The notes: generated by a model not told the origin, from the letters alone. Counted from the first letter of the stretch, positions 1 to 13,041 are shown. The stretch is 64,000 nucleotides of DNA from Megaleporinus macrocephalus (GCA_021613375.1 CM038705.1:4631364-4695363), one strand, 5' to 3'. Made by a program: numbers and translations.

Positions 1-71
1 CCCCTATCTGGGTAGCCCCACCCACATTTCAGAGCTGCCTCCTGCTGCACCATTTAAGGTGGAATTGATGA

Positions 72-108
<37 letters not shown>

Positions 109-540
109 GAATCACTTATAACCCGGCTGTAGTCTCACCTGCCCGGCGCTGACCCAGATTCCACAGACAGCTGAGGAACAGAGAATAGATCATCTTCTGT
201 CCCGTGTGCGTTTACAAAAACATGCGAGCGCAGGACTAGACGTGTAGCTTCTCACACAGAGACATAAAGCGTTAAGATTGATGAGGGCGCTCGGTCTCCG
301 CTTAACCGTACACTAAACCAAACATCCTCTCTCCCAGTCAGACATCCCCTCTGCTCTCGGGGGACATGCTGCATGTCGTGTTTAGAGAGGGTTACGTACG
401 GCTGCTTTACTGCCGCTCTGCTGGAAAGAATCCCAGTAAAACCAGAACCCAGAGATTCCAGCCCACATACCCCCCCCCACCCCCCACCTAGCCGAGCACA
501 GCGGCCGGGACCTGAACTAGCATCATCAGTCTTCAGTATC
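1..540. other. Intron sequence with ATT microsatellite
   Basis: No exon seen. An ATT trinucleotide run lies at about 74-103. The rest is unique-looking sequence leading into a C-rich minisatellite. Confidence 0.6.
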
Positions 541-2040
541 AGTGTCCCCTCCCAAGCTCCGCCCTCAAACACACACAGCCCCTCCCCTCCGTGTCCCCTC
601 AAAGCTCTGCCTTCAAACAAATACAGCCCCTCCCCTCAGTGTACCCTCCAAAGTCCCTCCCTTAAACAAATATAGCCCCTCCCCTCAGTGTCCCCTCAAA
701 GCTCTGCCTTCAAACAAATACAGCCCCTCCCCTCAGTGTGCCCTCCAAAGTCCCTCCCTTAAACAAATATAGCCCCTCCCCTCAAAGCTCTGCCTTCAAA
801 CAAATACAGCCCCTCCCCTCAGTGTGCCCTCCAAAGTCCCTCCCTTAAACAAATATAGCCCCTCCCCTCAGTGTCCCCTCAAAGCTCTGCCCTCAAACAA
901 ATACAGCCCCTCCCCTCAGTGTCACCTCCAAAGCCCCTCCCTCAGACAAATATAGCCCCTCCCTTTATAGTCCCCTCCAAAGCCCCTCAGTGTCCCCTCC
1001 CAAGCTCCGCCCTTAAACACACACAGCCCCTCCCCTTAGTGTCCCCTCAAAGCTCTGCCTTCAAACAAATACAGCCCCTCCCCTCAGTGTCCCCTTAAAG
1101 CTCTGCCTTCAAACAAATACAGACCCTCCCCTTAGTGTCCCCTCAAAGCTCTGCCTTCAAACAAATACAGCCCCTCCCCTCAGTGTCACCTGCAAAGCCC
1201 CTCCCTCAGACAGATATAGCCCCTCCCCTTATTGTCCCCTCCAAAGCCCCTAACTCATACAAATACAGACCCTCCCTTTATTGTCCCCTCCAAAGCCCCT
1301 CAGTGTCCCCTCCAAAGCCCCTCCCTCAAACAAATACAGCCCCTCCCCTCAGTGTGCCCTCCAATGCAAGCCCCTCGCTCAAACGAAAACAGCCCCTCCC
1401 CCAGTGTGCCCTCCAATACCCCTCCCTCAAACTAATATAGCCCCTCCCCTTATTGTCCAATCCAAAGCCCCTAACTCATACAAATACAGCCTCTCCCCTC
1501 ACTGTCCCCTCCAAAGCTCCGCCCTCAAACATAGTTCTTCTCTTTAGTGTTTCCTCCAAAGCTCCATCCCCTTTGTGTCCCCTCAATAGCCCCAGCCTCA
1601 AACACATACAGTCCCTCCCCTTAGTGTCCCCTCAATAGCCCCAGCCTCAAACACATACAGTCCCTCCCCTTAGTGTCCCCTCAATAGCCCCAGCCTCAAA
1701 CACATACAGCCCCTCCCCTTAGTGTCCCTTCCAAAGCTCCGCCCTCCAACAAATAAGCCCCCCCACACTCATGGTCCCTTCCGAATCTATAGTTGTTCTC
1801 TTTAGTGTTCCCTCCAAAGGCCCACCCTTAAAAAATGCAGCCCCTCCCCTCAGTGTCCCCTCCAAGCTCCGCGCTCTGACAAATACAGCCCCCCCAGTCT
1901 CTCCTCCAAAGCTCTCATACAAATAGGCTCCTCCCCTCAGCGTCCCCACCCCAAAACAAAGCCCCTCCCTTTATTGTCCCCTCCGCCCTCAAACAAATAC
2001 AATCTCTCCCCTCAGTGTCCCCTCCAAAGCCCCTCCCTTT
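540..2040. repeat. C-rich minisatellite, about 49-bp unit
   Basis: Unit of the form tcccctcagtgtcccctc, then aaagctctgccttcaaacaa and atacagcc, repeated about 30 times with a spacing of 49 bp where measured (631, 680, 729). Many short open frames here are repeat translation. The minus strand has GGGGACACTGAGGGGAGGGG-type runs that could form G-quadruplexes. Confidence 0.9.
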
Positions 2041-2790
2041 ATTTAGGTTAAGTCAGTTTTCATTGTTATTGATTTGCTTTTATGACAGCGTGGTTTATTT
2101 ATAGTTTCTTTGTTCAGGCGAGTCTAAAAATTACATAGAAAGCTTTTCGTAACAAACCCAACAGACCAACACCGCCAACTTAAGTGCTCAGGTTTCAGGC
2201 AAGACATCAACAGTTGAAGGGCCCTGCAGCTAAACCTTTTTGATGCTTGTACATTTCCGGGCATCTCTGAAGAGCTGTGAACATAAAAACTCAGAGAACA
2301 ATCTGGCAACCCTGACCGCAGCTCCACATCTGAACTCCAGCATCACCAGAGAACCAGGTCACCTCAGTCAAACCCAAACAGAGTTTCAAAGACGACGGAC
2401 TGCGTGTGAATCTGCTTCGTACTAACAGGCTGAATGCTAATGCCGCAGCACTACAGTGTGTGTTTGTTTTTATAACAGCCTGCATCCGGCGTTCTGGCAG
2501 CACTTTCAACGACTCGCTTCAACTCTCCGAGGCTTTAAAATAAAAATGCTGCATTGTATGAGAAGCCCTCCTGTATTCCTGAGCATCTCCCAAACTCATT
2601 ATCTCGGCCATGTACCCTCTTTGTGCTCATGGCCGCTGCCGTGAGAGAGTTCTGCTCCGACTCTCTGGTTTAAATGCCGGTTAGCACGCTAATCTGAGTT
2701 AAAGTGTCTTGAGCACAGAGAGAAGAAGAGGAAAGAGTGCTGGAACAGCTCTGGCACAGTTCACGACGCAGTCCTGACTTGTCTGATGCG
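2041..2790. other. Intron sequence, nothing recognised
   Basis: Unique-looking AT-moderate sequence. Short open frames exist on both strands, but none resembles a known protein or is bounded by convincing splice sites. Confidence 0.5.
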
Positions 2791-3870
2791 TCTTCAGTTG
2801 AGCTACGGCGCTAATGTAGCTAGTATGAATTGCATGAAAGCTTATTAGCCAGTAGTTAGCATGGTGCTCACTGTACGCTTAAATCTTCAGACATTTACCT
2901 CAAATTTGTGGAGTTTTTAATGTGTGTGGGGTTTTAAGACTTATTTGGTGCTTCTTCAGTTGAAGCACTTGAGGTGCGTGGCTAATGTAGCTAGTATTGA
3001 AAGTAAATTAGCGAGTAGTTAGCATGGTGCTCACTGTATGCTTAAATCTTCAGATATTTACCTCAAACATTGTGGAGTTTTGAGGCTTGTGGAGTTCTGA
3101 AGACTTGTTTGGTGTTTTTTCAGTTGTAGCCCTGGAGCTACAAGGCTAATGTAGCGAATACTGAAAGTATATTAGTGAGTAGTTAGCATGGTGCTCACTG
3201 TATGCTTAAATCTTCAGATATTTACCTCAAACATTGTGGAGTTTTGAGGCTTGTGGAGTTCTGAAGACTTGTTTGGTGTTTTTTCAGTTGTAGCCCTGGA
3301 GCTACAAGGCTAATGTAGCGAATACTAGAAAGTAGTTAGCATAGTGCTCACTGTTTGCCTAAATTTTCACACGTTTACCTCAAACATTGTGGAGTTTTGA
3401 GGCTTGTGGAGTTCTGAAGACTTGTTTGGTGTTTTTTCAGTTGTAGCCCTGGAGCTACAAGGCTAATGTAGCGAATACTGAAAGTATATTAGCGAGTAGT
3501 TAGCATGGTGCTCACTGTATGCTTAAATCTTCAGATATTTACCTCAAATTTGTGGAGTTTTTAAGGCGTGTGGGGTTTTTAAGACTTGTTTGGTGTTTTT
3601 TCAGTTGTAGCCCTGGAGCTACAAGGCTAATGTAGCGAATACTGAAAGTATATTAGCGAGTAGTTAGCATGGTGCTCACTGTATGCTTAAGTCTTCAGAC
3701 ATTTACCTCAAATTTGTGGAGTTTTTAAGACTTGTTTGGTGCTTCTTCAGTTGAAACACTTGAGTTACGGGGCTAATGTAGCTAGTATTGAAAGCTTATT
3801 AGCAAGTGGTTAGCATGATGCTCACTGTATGCTTAAATCTTTAGACATTTACCTCAAACTTTGTGGAGTT
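2790..3870. repeat. Tandem repeat, about 163-bp unit, 7 copies
   Basis: The phrase agttagcatggtgctcactg recurs with starts at about 2861, 3024, 3188, 3341, 3504, 3669 and 3815, giving spacings of 163, 164, 153, 163, 165 and 146. Each unit includes ggtgttttttcagttgtagc, an acceptor-like sequence, but no exon follows. Confidence 0.9.
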
Positions 3871-4704
3871 TTAAATAGTAATGTCCAAAAACATCATTTT
3901 TTAAAAATGCTTAGCTCATATGAACGTTTGGCACTTGAAAAACTGGAATTTGACTTTTTCCATTGGCCATCATTTCAGCTCCTGTGGTTTCAGTTTTATG
4001 TTTTTTTGCTACTTTTGATGATCGATGATATAATATGATGGTTCCAGCTGTCACTACAGCAGGTGGGACATTAATTAAAACTTACCTTTGGTTCCAGTTT
4101 TGGTCTATTGTTTTTGAATGTGCTGTGGAAAAGTGTACCTTTTCACGTTAGTTAACATATAGATTAAGATTTAAGATTTAAATTAAGAGTTTAATTCATA
4201 CTTAGAATTAGTCGATGCGAGGTCACTACTCCTGCCTCCTCTCAGTTCGCAATGGCAAACCGCTTAAGTAGAAGACCAGCCGGTGTTTAGTTAGCATTAG
4301 CGCTGGTGGTTCTGTATGGAAAGTCTGTGTGAGTTGTGTTGTCTCTCCGACCTGGACACCCCGGAGCTCCACTGCCTGCATCAACATTTCCACACAGTCG
4401 GGACTCGACGGCGTGCATGAGTTCATGTAGCCAGTTTCGGTGCTACAGTGGGAGAAACAAAGCCGCTGAAGAGCTTCTACAAGAACTTGGGGTTTTGCCA
4501 AAGTCCTTACAGGAAAGCCTGGAGAGTTGTAGCATATTTTATCCCCGTCCCCGGAAAGTCACTCAGTCACTCAGAGCTACAACGTGCGGAAAACCATAAC
4601 GGAATGATGTCCTGTTAGCAAGAAGCTAGTCAGCTAGCGTTAGCGATATTAACAATATTAACTCAGGATGTAGGCACTCTCTTTTTACAGTCAAAAACCA
4701 ACTA

Positions 4705-4706
<2 letters not shown>
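3870..4706. other. Intron sequence, nothing recognised
   Basis: Contains a GC-richer island at 4210-4600 with open frames on both strands (up to 91 codons). I see no family match and no matching splice phase, so no gene is called. Confidence 0.45.

Positions 4707-4770
<64 letters not shown>
4707..4770. repeat. TA microsatellite
   Basis: About 30 uninterrupted TA units followed by cacaca. Confidence 0.95.
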
Positions 4771-4772
<2 letters not shown>

Positions 4773-5730
4773 TACTAGCCATGGGTTATTTCGCTGCATT
4801 GAAAAGTATATTCCGTGTCGTAATTCCTATTAATTATAGGAATTCCAATAAGTTGGAATTTCAAAGTTACCAAATATAAGCCCAAACTGAGCCAAACTAA
4901 CGTTTCAGAACCTGATTTTAAATTGTTGCTAAAATCAAATTTCACTTAATAATGCAGTTTGATAATCTCTCTTTTGATAAAGAGTTTGTTCTGGGCTACA
5001 AATATCAAAGAGCTCAGGTTTGAAGCCAGTAAGCTATAATGCAAAGTCTGTAGGACATGGCAACAGAGAGCTTCCGGAATGACGGAGGAGTTCTCCCAAT
5101 ATCACAAAATCGATAGGCGCGAGAGACGGTGAAAGTGAATGTAGGTGAAATTTGTCAGGACATTCCAGTCTTCTTTCACACGATATTACTTTCCCGCTGT
5201 GCTGATGTGGTTTAGGAGTCATAGCTCGGTCTCCCAGGAGCTGACACATTCTTTCCTTGGAGGAATTACCTCATTTAAGCACTGCTGACTCTGTACGCCT
5301 ACTCAGAGCAGGGCTTTCCCTCTACAGCAGCCTCCGAAACTGGACCCAAACATAGCAGAGCCCAGCACACTCAGAATCAAGGTTAAGATCACATTCCACA
5401 CGCTGCTTCAAACGGTCAACAAACCGACTGTCTTCAAAAAGCCTGGACCCGGCCAAAGTTTTGTAAAATGTCAAATGTTTCGTGACGTATTTCTATGAAG
5501 GTGATGATTCGACAGCATAATTTTTTAGATGTTAACAACATGGACCTCTGTAAATATGTTCTAACATGGAAATAACTGATGAGATCCTTCGCACCACCTG
5601 CCAAAGTTATTCCCTTCCCCCATGTTTGGTTTCTGCAAACTTTAAAGGCGATATAAACTTAGTTCACCATTTACTCTTGTGTCCTTCATCTTCATGTGAT
5701 AACCCATTCAGCCCAACATTTTTGGAGGTC
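4771..5730. other. Intron sequence with small palindrome
   Basis: A perfect short hairpin lies at about 4822-4844 (aattcctat, 5-base loop, ataggaatt). Otherwise nothing recognised. Confidence 0.5.
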
Positions 5731-5734
5731 TTAA

Positions 5735-6590
5735 ACCTTCGCAGGTTGACAGTGTTGTATAGTATTCCTGACTTGTCCACCAAACAGAGGTTGTATTTCT
5801 GACTTGTTGGCCAATCAGGCACTGAGTTCCTGAGTTGTTCACTAATAAGAGGTTAAGTTCCTGACTTGTTGACCAATCAAAGGCTGTGTTGCTGACTTGT
5901 TGACCAATCCGAGTCTGTGTTCCTGACTTGTCCACCAAACAGAGGTTGTATTTCTGACTTGCTGACAATGTTGTGTAGATATCAAAAGACACTGTGCATG
6001 AAAGAATACATCCCGTCGATCGATCATAGGCTCTGTTCCTCATTTGTTGACTAGTCAGAGTCGCTGGTCCTGATTGTATTTCTGACTTGTTGATCAATCA
6101 GAGACTGTATTCCTAACATTTCAGCCAATCAAAGGCTGTGTTCCTTACTTGTTGACCAAACAGAAGTTGTATTTCTGACGTGTCGACCAACCAGAGGCCA
6201 TGTTCCTGACTTGTCGACTAAACAAAGGTTGTATTTCTGACTTGTCGGCCAATCAGAGGCTATGTTCTTGACTTGTTGACCAATTTAAGACTGTGTTCTT
6301 GACTTGTCAGCCAATCATAGGCTGTGTTGCTGACTTGCTGACCAATTCGAGTCTGTGTTCCTGACACCAAAAGAGGTTGTATTTCTGACTTGTTGGCCAA
6401 TCAGATACTGAGTTCCTGACGTGTCGGCCAACTACAGGCTGTGTTCCTGACTCATCAACCAATCAGAGGTTGTATTTCTGACTTGTCGGCCAATCAGACA
6501 CTATTTTCTTGACTTGTTGACCAATTTGAGACTGTGTTCCTGACTTGTTGACCAATCAGAGGTTCTGTAGCTAACTTGTCGATTGAACAG
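5735..6590. repeat. Degenerate minisatellite, about 36-bp unit
   Basis: Repeats of ttcctgacttgttgaccaat followed by cagaggttgta or cagaggctgtg, about 23 copies with frequent substitutions. The ccaat in every unit is part of the repeat, not evidence of a promoter. Confidence 0.85.
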
Positions 6591-6734
6591 TGCTGTCGTT
6601 CCGCCTAAAATACCAGCAGTGTATCAGGTGCTTCTAGTTTTAAAGCAAAACATTGTTTAGAAATATTTTAGAATCAAATTCATTTATTAGGGATATGAAA
6701 AATGGAATGGAGAACTTGGAATTCGGAATCTACA

Positions 6735-6965
6735 GGTCGTCCCACCCATACACACCATAACCCAACTGAGAGTCTTTGGGATGTGCTGGAGAAGACCTTC
6801 TAGAGAGCTTCCTTCATCGACACAAGATCTTGGCCATAAATGAACGCAGCTCTGGATGGTAAGAAATGTTGTGACGTTGCATAAGGTTGGTGAATCAATG
6901 CCCCAGCGAATGTGCAGCGTAATCGAAACTACTGTGGCGACTCTTTCTTTGACCAGACACTGTGT
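6735..6965 (+). mobile_element. Tc1/mariner-like transposase 3' remnant
   Basis: The plus strand reads NPTESLWDVLEKTF before a stop, then degraded codons with the SFIDTRSWP region; this matches the C-terminal NPIENLWD block of Tc1-like transposases (last Asp/Glu of the DDE/D catalytic domain nearby). The downstream nucleotides (gaaatgttgtgacgttgcat) match the 3' end typical of such fish elements. Stops and lack of an upstream catalytic region show a dead fragment. Confidence 0.75.
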
Positions 6966-7485
6966 AACTGAAGGACTGTAACACCCTTATTATCTTCACC
7001 AGAGTGGAAAAGTTCTTGATCCTCCTTGGCGACGGTACCAAATGGCCGGAAAACCGAGAAAGCTTCCGCGTCTGAAAGCTCATAAATCACGAAGCGCTTC
7101 CTTCCGTGCCGTGTTTACCGTTTTTGACCAACGATGAGGGTTCGTGTTCGGCTGGATCACGAACGTTTACCAGAAGTGCTTTCTATTTTTACCATTAGGC
7201 CTAATTGCATGCAGCTCCTCGCTGGAACAGAGGGCACATCAAACGGAAAGACTTCGCATTGTCAGTGCAAATAACGCGGCCCTCCTCTCTCCTCTTATCC
7301 TTTTGTTTTCCTTTAGCGAGACTCTGCCCTAATGATCTGCTAACCTCCGAAGCCATTAGCCTCTTGATTTGATTAAAGAGAGCACGCTGATTGAATCCAG
7401 AAGCTTGGCCTGTGTGTGGCTGCAGCGAAAGGCTTTGGTGGAAGATGTTAGTGAGCACTGGCCTAAAACTTTGGCTCCATCTCCC
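6966..7485. other. Intron sequence, nothing recognised
   Basis: Unique-looking; open frames on both strands without homology that I can see. Confidence 0.45.
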
Positions 7486-8078
7486 TGTATCTACACTCAC
7501 TGTCCACTGTATCAGCTCCACTGACCATACAGGAGCTCCACTTACAGACTGTAGTTCATCTGATCCTCTGTATACTTTATTACTCTGTTCTTTAATGATC
7601 AGGACCCCCACAGGACCACCACAGAGCAGATACTATTAGGGAGGTGGGTCATTCTCAGCACTGCAGTGACACTGACGTGGTGGTGGTGGTGTGTTAGAAG
7701 TGTGTGTTGTGCTGGTATGAGCGGACCAGACACAGCAGCGCTGCTGCTTCTGGGGTGTTTAAACACTGTGTCCACTCACTATCCACTCTATTAGACATGC
7801 ATAGACATATTAGACCGTGTAGATGTAAAGTCAGAGACAGTAGCTCACAGGACACTGTTGTCTGGATAGTTTTGGTTGGTGGACGATTCTCAGTCCAGCA
7901 GTGACACAGAGGTGCTCCCAGCAGTGACACAGAGGTGTCATAGTATCTGCTCTGTGGTGGTCCTGGGGGGTCCTGACCATTAAAGAACAAGGTAAAATGG
8001 GATAAACAATGTATGCGAATCAGATGGACTACAGTTTGTAAGAGTAGAACTACAAAGTTCTCCTATTTGGTCAGTGGA

Positions 8079-8082
<4 letters not shown>
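7486..8082. repeat. Dispersed fish repeat, inverted-repeat copy
   Basis: Left arm about 7514-7636 and right arm about 7940-8080 are imperfect reverse complements (gctctgtggtggtcctg, cattaaagaaca, cagatg(g/a)actacagt, ggtcagtggagc). The middle carries gacactgttgtctggatagt and ttggttggtggacgattctc. The same family recurs at 16640-16860 and 45290-45650. It resembles a repeat widespread in ostariophysan genomes; the class is not certain. Confidence 0.75.

Positions 8083-8154
<72 letters not shown>
8081..8154. repeat. TA microsatellite
   Basis: About 36 TA units directly abutting the inverted repeat arm. On both strands this gives Tyr-Ile pseudo-frames. Confidence 0.95.
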
Positions 8155-8156
<2 letters not shown>

Positions 8157-9785
8157 TTTAATTCAGCATGGCCAAAAAAATTTACCTCTGTTAGCTTAGT
8201 GCTAACATGCTATTGTGGTGTAAATAGAAATTAGCATTACCTCGTTTTCCGACACATATAATAATTATAAAATTGTTTACTTCTATTTATTATAAGATAC
8301 AAAGCTAGTAAATGAACACAAGCTATAGTGAAGCAAAGCAGGTTTCAGGCAGTTGTTATATATGGAAACAGCATATAATGCTAATAAATGCTTGACAACC
8401 ATGTCAATAGCTGTGCGTATCATATAGTATAGTACTGTAAACGTCCTCCACGGAGATCATGAAGCAACACAGGAAACAGGAATATGCTATTTTGTTTCGC
8501 TGTAGTGAGAAAAGAGCTGAGGCTAGTTGTCTCTAGCGTGTAGCAACACAGGCTAACCCCCATTTGACTCCAGTCCAGGCCCACCTGGCTGACCTACATT
8601 TTGGCCGCTCTGCGCCCAGACACACATACACACGCTGGCTACTTCTCATGTCATGCGTCCCCCCAAACTTTTTCAGCGTTCAGGGGGATGTTTTTTTCTC
8701 TCTCTGCTTTGTAAGCTAGCGTGCGCTGGTTCGCAGTGATTGATCCCGAGAGCAGATGGATTTCTGTAGCACTTTTGTGCCGCATGTTATAGAGAAGCGG
8801 TGGAGGAGAAAACATGGCATGGATTCTGTTGAGCCTCACCCACTGGGGGCGCTGTGCTTCAGAAGCTCTGTGTCAGCAGTATGGGGATATTATATACTAT
8901 AAATATTATTACCTCAGAAGTTTTTTCAAAGATGTGGTTCATCTTGTCAAAGTAGCAGTTGAAACTGGTCATTGGAGCTACTTGAGTTGGCCACTATATT
9001 GTGAACACCTGCCATATAGGTGCACTTTGGTGTACAGTTATGTTTGTTGCCAATATACTCATATAGTGTAGTGCTAAAAATGGTCCCCCACCTACATAGT
9101 ATCTGCCCAGTGGTGGTTCTGTGGTGGTCCCTTTCTAGGGCCAATAGAAAAGTCAATAGAAACTAGAAGGAAACACAGGATGGTTGTGTAGCTTAAGCAG
9201 TGTGAGGAACAAGGGCTGAATAAACGACAAGTAGAGGAGTGTGGGTCATTGTTTTTGGGGACCTGTCCTGAGTGAGTACAGGCAGTTTGGAGTCTGTAGG
9301 TTTAACGAAACCGTAAAGTTTGACTGTGCCTGAAAATGAATGGGACTCTATGGGGGGAAAAGAGGGCTGAAAACAATGACAAACAGACAAGTGCTGGTTA
9401 AACCAACACTGCAGTCGTGGTCGGGGGTCCGCCCTGAGTCAGTATATGTGAAACGGTGTCTGTGGGTCAAGCAGAAGTTCAGCAGATTGGCGTGCACTTT
9501 TCCATCCTATTCATTCTCTATAGGGAAAAATTACGGAAAAAATTTGTTGTTTTCCAGAATCCATGCATCCGATCAAAAGGTTATTCGTATTTTCATGGGT
9601 GCAGTTTTCTAAAGCTGGAGTTTGGTGTACATTCATTAGTTCAGATCAGTTACAAACATGGTCAGGTTTATGATAGTATTCAGAACCTCAGGAGATGTTT
9701 ATGGCTATCCCTTGTTTTACAAAAGCTCAGTCTGCCCAAGAACACCCAGTAGATACGGGTTAACCCATGTGGAAGGCCTTAAAAC
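8155..9785. other. Intron sequence, no gene seen
   Basis: Mixed unique and decayed repeat sequence, including 9000-9150, which resembles a degraded dispersed element. No exon supported. Confidence 0.45.
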
Positions 9786-10690
9786 AGAGATATGTAGATG
9801 TTTGCCAGTATCAACTGAGACTGTATTCTGGAACTGGGCCCTCAATGAAGTACCACCACATTCCAGACCTGTCTCCTGTTTTCATTTGACACCAAGAGAA
9901 GAAGTTACAACACGTTCAAACTATTGTTTATAGCTCTACAGAAAATGGGACTCCTAGTAACCACCTGGAAGACCCTGTAGACCCACCAACATTGTTCCTC
10001 ATCAGATATCCAGCACATGGAATGTGATTGGAATTACTTGGAATCTGCAACCAACTTCTAAGAACTTCTTGGAAGGTGTGGATCCTTGGGAAACTGAAAG
10101 TGGGTCTCCTGAGAAGAATGGAAGCCAAAAAGTGGACACACTGATAACTGACCAAACAGCTGTTCTGCACAGAGTTCTTGCAGAACGCTTTCATTGGTAC
10201 AAAGTATGTGGAGCTAGGCACCAGCCAACTTTGGGTATGTAGGTGTTTGCCAATATCAACTGAGACTGGATTCTGGAACTGGGCCCTCAATGAAGTACCA
10301 CCACATTACAGACCTGTCTCCTGTTTTCATTTGACACCAAGAGAAGAAGTTACAACACATTCAGAACATTGTTAAATAGCTCCATAGAAAATAGAACTCA
10401 TAGCAACCACCTGGAAGACCAGGTAAACCCACCAACATTGTTCCTCATCAAATACCCAGCACATGGAATGTGATTGAAATTACTTGGAATCCGCAACCAA
10501 CTTCTAAGAACTTCTTGGAAGGTGTGGCTCCTTGGGAAACGAGTGGTGGAAAAAGAGTGGGTCTCCTGAGAAGAATGAAAGCCAAAAAGTGGACACACTG
10601 ATAACTGACCAAACAGTTCTTGCAGAATGCTTTCATTGGTACAAAGTATGTGGAGCTAGAAAACATCAAACTTGGGGAACCTTCATGTAA
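9785..10690. repeat. Two tandem copies of a 445-bp repeat
   Basis: tatgtagatgtttgccag at 9791 and the related tatgtaggtgtttgccaa at 10236 mark units 445 bp apart. Both contain ctgggccctcaatgaagtac, gaccctgtagacccacc-type and gaacttcttggaaggtgtgg phrases. The second copy ends at about 10680. Related copies occur at 11530-12080. Origin unknown; minus-strand open frames across it are repeat translation. Confidence 0.85.
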
Positions 10691-11525
10691 GTTCATGTAC
10701 AGCAGTCATGACATCCGTTTGCTGATGGAGCATTTTTTGGCGTGTGATGCGAATGACCATTGCACTTGATGATCAGACCTCAGCTGCAACTCTGAAGGAA
10801 GACTCCCAGATGTGCTACAACAGATTGGCTGCGTTAGAGCTCTAGAACACTGAGCCGTGGCGCATGCCTTCATCTCAACACAAGCCTCAGTGCTCCTCAG
10901 GAATTCACCGCGCCATATGGATGACATATAGCAGCACTTCGCCGTGGACATATTTCAAGGTGTCGCGGCGAAATGTGTGAAAAGTTACATGCTAACTCAT
11001 ATATTAGTGGATACAAGCACATATTTAGATTTATTCAGGTACGGTGAGGTGCAGGTGGTTTGGCTTTGCGGGGGTGGAGGATGCTGGGTGTCTCTGGATT
11101 CCTCCCCACTGGTGCGCTGTGGTTTATAGGAAGCACCGGGTTCTCACCAGCTGTTCCACGCCCGTCCACTCCAACACAGCTAGCTTTGGCTGCACTGCAC
11201 TCCATTGAAATATCCTCCCTGGAGAGCAATGAAACCTTTAGGTCAGCAGATTTGAAACAGTCACTTGAAGCTCTTGGAGTTTCCGGTCCAGTTCCAGAGA
11301 TTTAGCACAGATCAATGCTGGACGGTGTGGTAGACATGGTAGATAATCGTTGATTGTGTGGATGTTTTGTAGCTATTATGTTAGTGAAGATGCACTTCTT
11401 GCTATTCACTTCAATGAGAATGTTGATACGCGTCATACTATGTTGGCTAAGTTCACTTTTGATGTAACATACTTCAGTGCAGCCAATAGGAAACACCCAG
11501 GGGCGGAGCTTCGGTCAGACATGTA
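10691..11525. other. Spacer between long repeats
   Basis: About 850 bp of unique-looking sequence between two sets of the 445-bp repeat. Open frames of up to 82 codons have no recognisable family. Confidence 0.45.
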
Positions 11526-11529
11526 AATA

Positions 11530-12080
11530 TTGTGCAAGGCAGAAGAAAGTTGGTCTCCTGAGAAGAATGGAAGCCAAAGAGTGGACACACTGATAACTGA
11601 CCAAACAGCTGTTCTGCACAGAATTCTTGCAGTAGGCTTTCATTGGTACAAAGTATGTGGAGCTAGGAAACATCAAACTTGGGATATGTAGATGTTTGCC
11701 AGTATCAGTTGAGACTGGATTCTGGAACTGGGCACTCAATGAAGTACCACCACATTCCGGACCTGTCTCCCGTCTTGACACCAAGAGAAGAAGTTACAAC
11801 ACGTTCAGAACATGGTTAATAGCTTCATAGTAAGTGGGACTCCTAGTAACCACCTGGAAGCCTCGGTAGACCCACCAACATTGTTCCTCATCAGATAACC
11901 AGCACATGGAATGTAATTGTAATTACTCTGAATCTGCAACCAACTTCTAAGAACTTCTTGGAAGGTGTAGCTCCTTGGGAAACTGAAAGTGGGTCTCCTG
12001 AGAAGAATGGAAACCAAAGAGTGGACACACTGATAACTGACCAAACAGCTGTTCTTGCAGAACGCTTTTCATTGGCCGAA
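11530..12080. repeat. Further 445-bp repeat copies (one partial, one near full)
   Basis: A partial copy starts at gttggtctcctgagaagaat (about 11549) and runs to 11684. A nearly full copy follows from tatgtagatgtttgccag (11685) to about 12065. Same orientation as the copies at 9785-10690. Confidence 0.85.
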
Positions 12081-12149
12081 TGACCATTACATTTAATCAA
12101 CAGCGACAAAGTGTAATGTTCAAGCTTATTAGCCTGTTTTTCATTGAGT

Positions 12150-12400
12150 TTTTGGTACTTTAGGTTATTCTTTCCAGACAGGAAGCTTTCAATTACATTT
12201 TATTTAAATATTCAAACAGTATTAATAGAGTAAGTAGTGCTTTTACATACGTCAGGGTGTTTATTTAACCCTTTCCAAGCTTCTCCTTGTGGAAACAACC
12301 CACTATTATTAACAGTTCTCATCTAATACCTGCTTTGACTGCTCAGTACTTCATTAAGCTTAATCAAGATTGCTTCTGAAGGAACTGAACACATTCATAC
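12150..12400 (+). repeat. Dispersed repeat, copy A
   Basis: Shares long phrases with 58565-58830 in the same orientation: attaatagagtaagtagtgc, gtttatttaaccctttccaa, acagttctcatctaatacct, gctttgactgctcagta. Non-coding interspersed repeat of unknown class. Confidence 0.8.
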
Positions 12401-13040
12401 AATGTCTGGGGCGTCCAGGAGAAATCTGGAACTACACTTTGTTCTTCAAACTGGAGCTCAAGATCTGATCTACTTCTCTCACAATAAGATATTCATGTTA
12501 CTTTGTATTGTATGTATGGTTATTTACATCTGTTCTAATCAGATCTGCTGTTCTTACTGGTGAACAGACACTTATTGTTTAGATGAAGACTTTTAAACTA
12601 TCAGTTTACGTATACGTATATATTTCCCAGTTGAGTGCATTGTGCTGAACAGTGCAGGAGAAGCGTGTAAAAGTGGATTTATGGCTGCAGGTCATCAGAG
12701 TTGAGTGTGTTGAACGTTTAGCTGTGCAGCTAATGACTAATAGCTGCCGTGAGCCTTCACCGAGGCCGACTTCAGCAAATGGCGGGTCACGCAAGAAACA
12801 TGGAAAAACAGGCCAGCATCCTCTGTAGTGCTGTAAGAATTCACCACAGCTCATCCTTCAGCGTCTCGTACCGTCACGCCTTATATCACCCTTTCGGTCT
12901 GGTCCAGACGCTCGCTTGTTTGGAAGGAAAAGCATTCAGTTCAGCTTTTTAGAGGAGGTGAAGCAACAGCACAATCAGCACAATGTCTTTAATCTGGAAT
13001 AACTAGTGTTGTTTAGGCCTGGACAATATTCACAATCATT
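12401..13040. other. Intron sequence, nothing recognised
   Basis: Unique-looking; no exon or element identified. Confidence 0.45.
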
Positions 13041-13041
13041 C

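Noticed and set aside
4226..4599. Overlapping 91- and 87-codon frames as a possible exon
   Set aside because: No recognisable family and no splice sites in a usable phase.
5735..6590. Repeated ccaat boxes as a promoter
   Set aside because: They are part of the 36-bp repeat unit, with no TATA or transcription start context.
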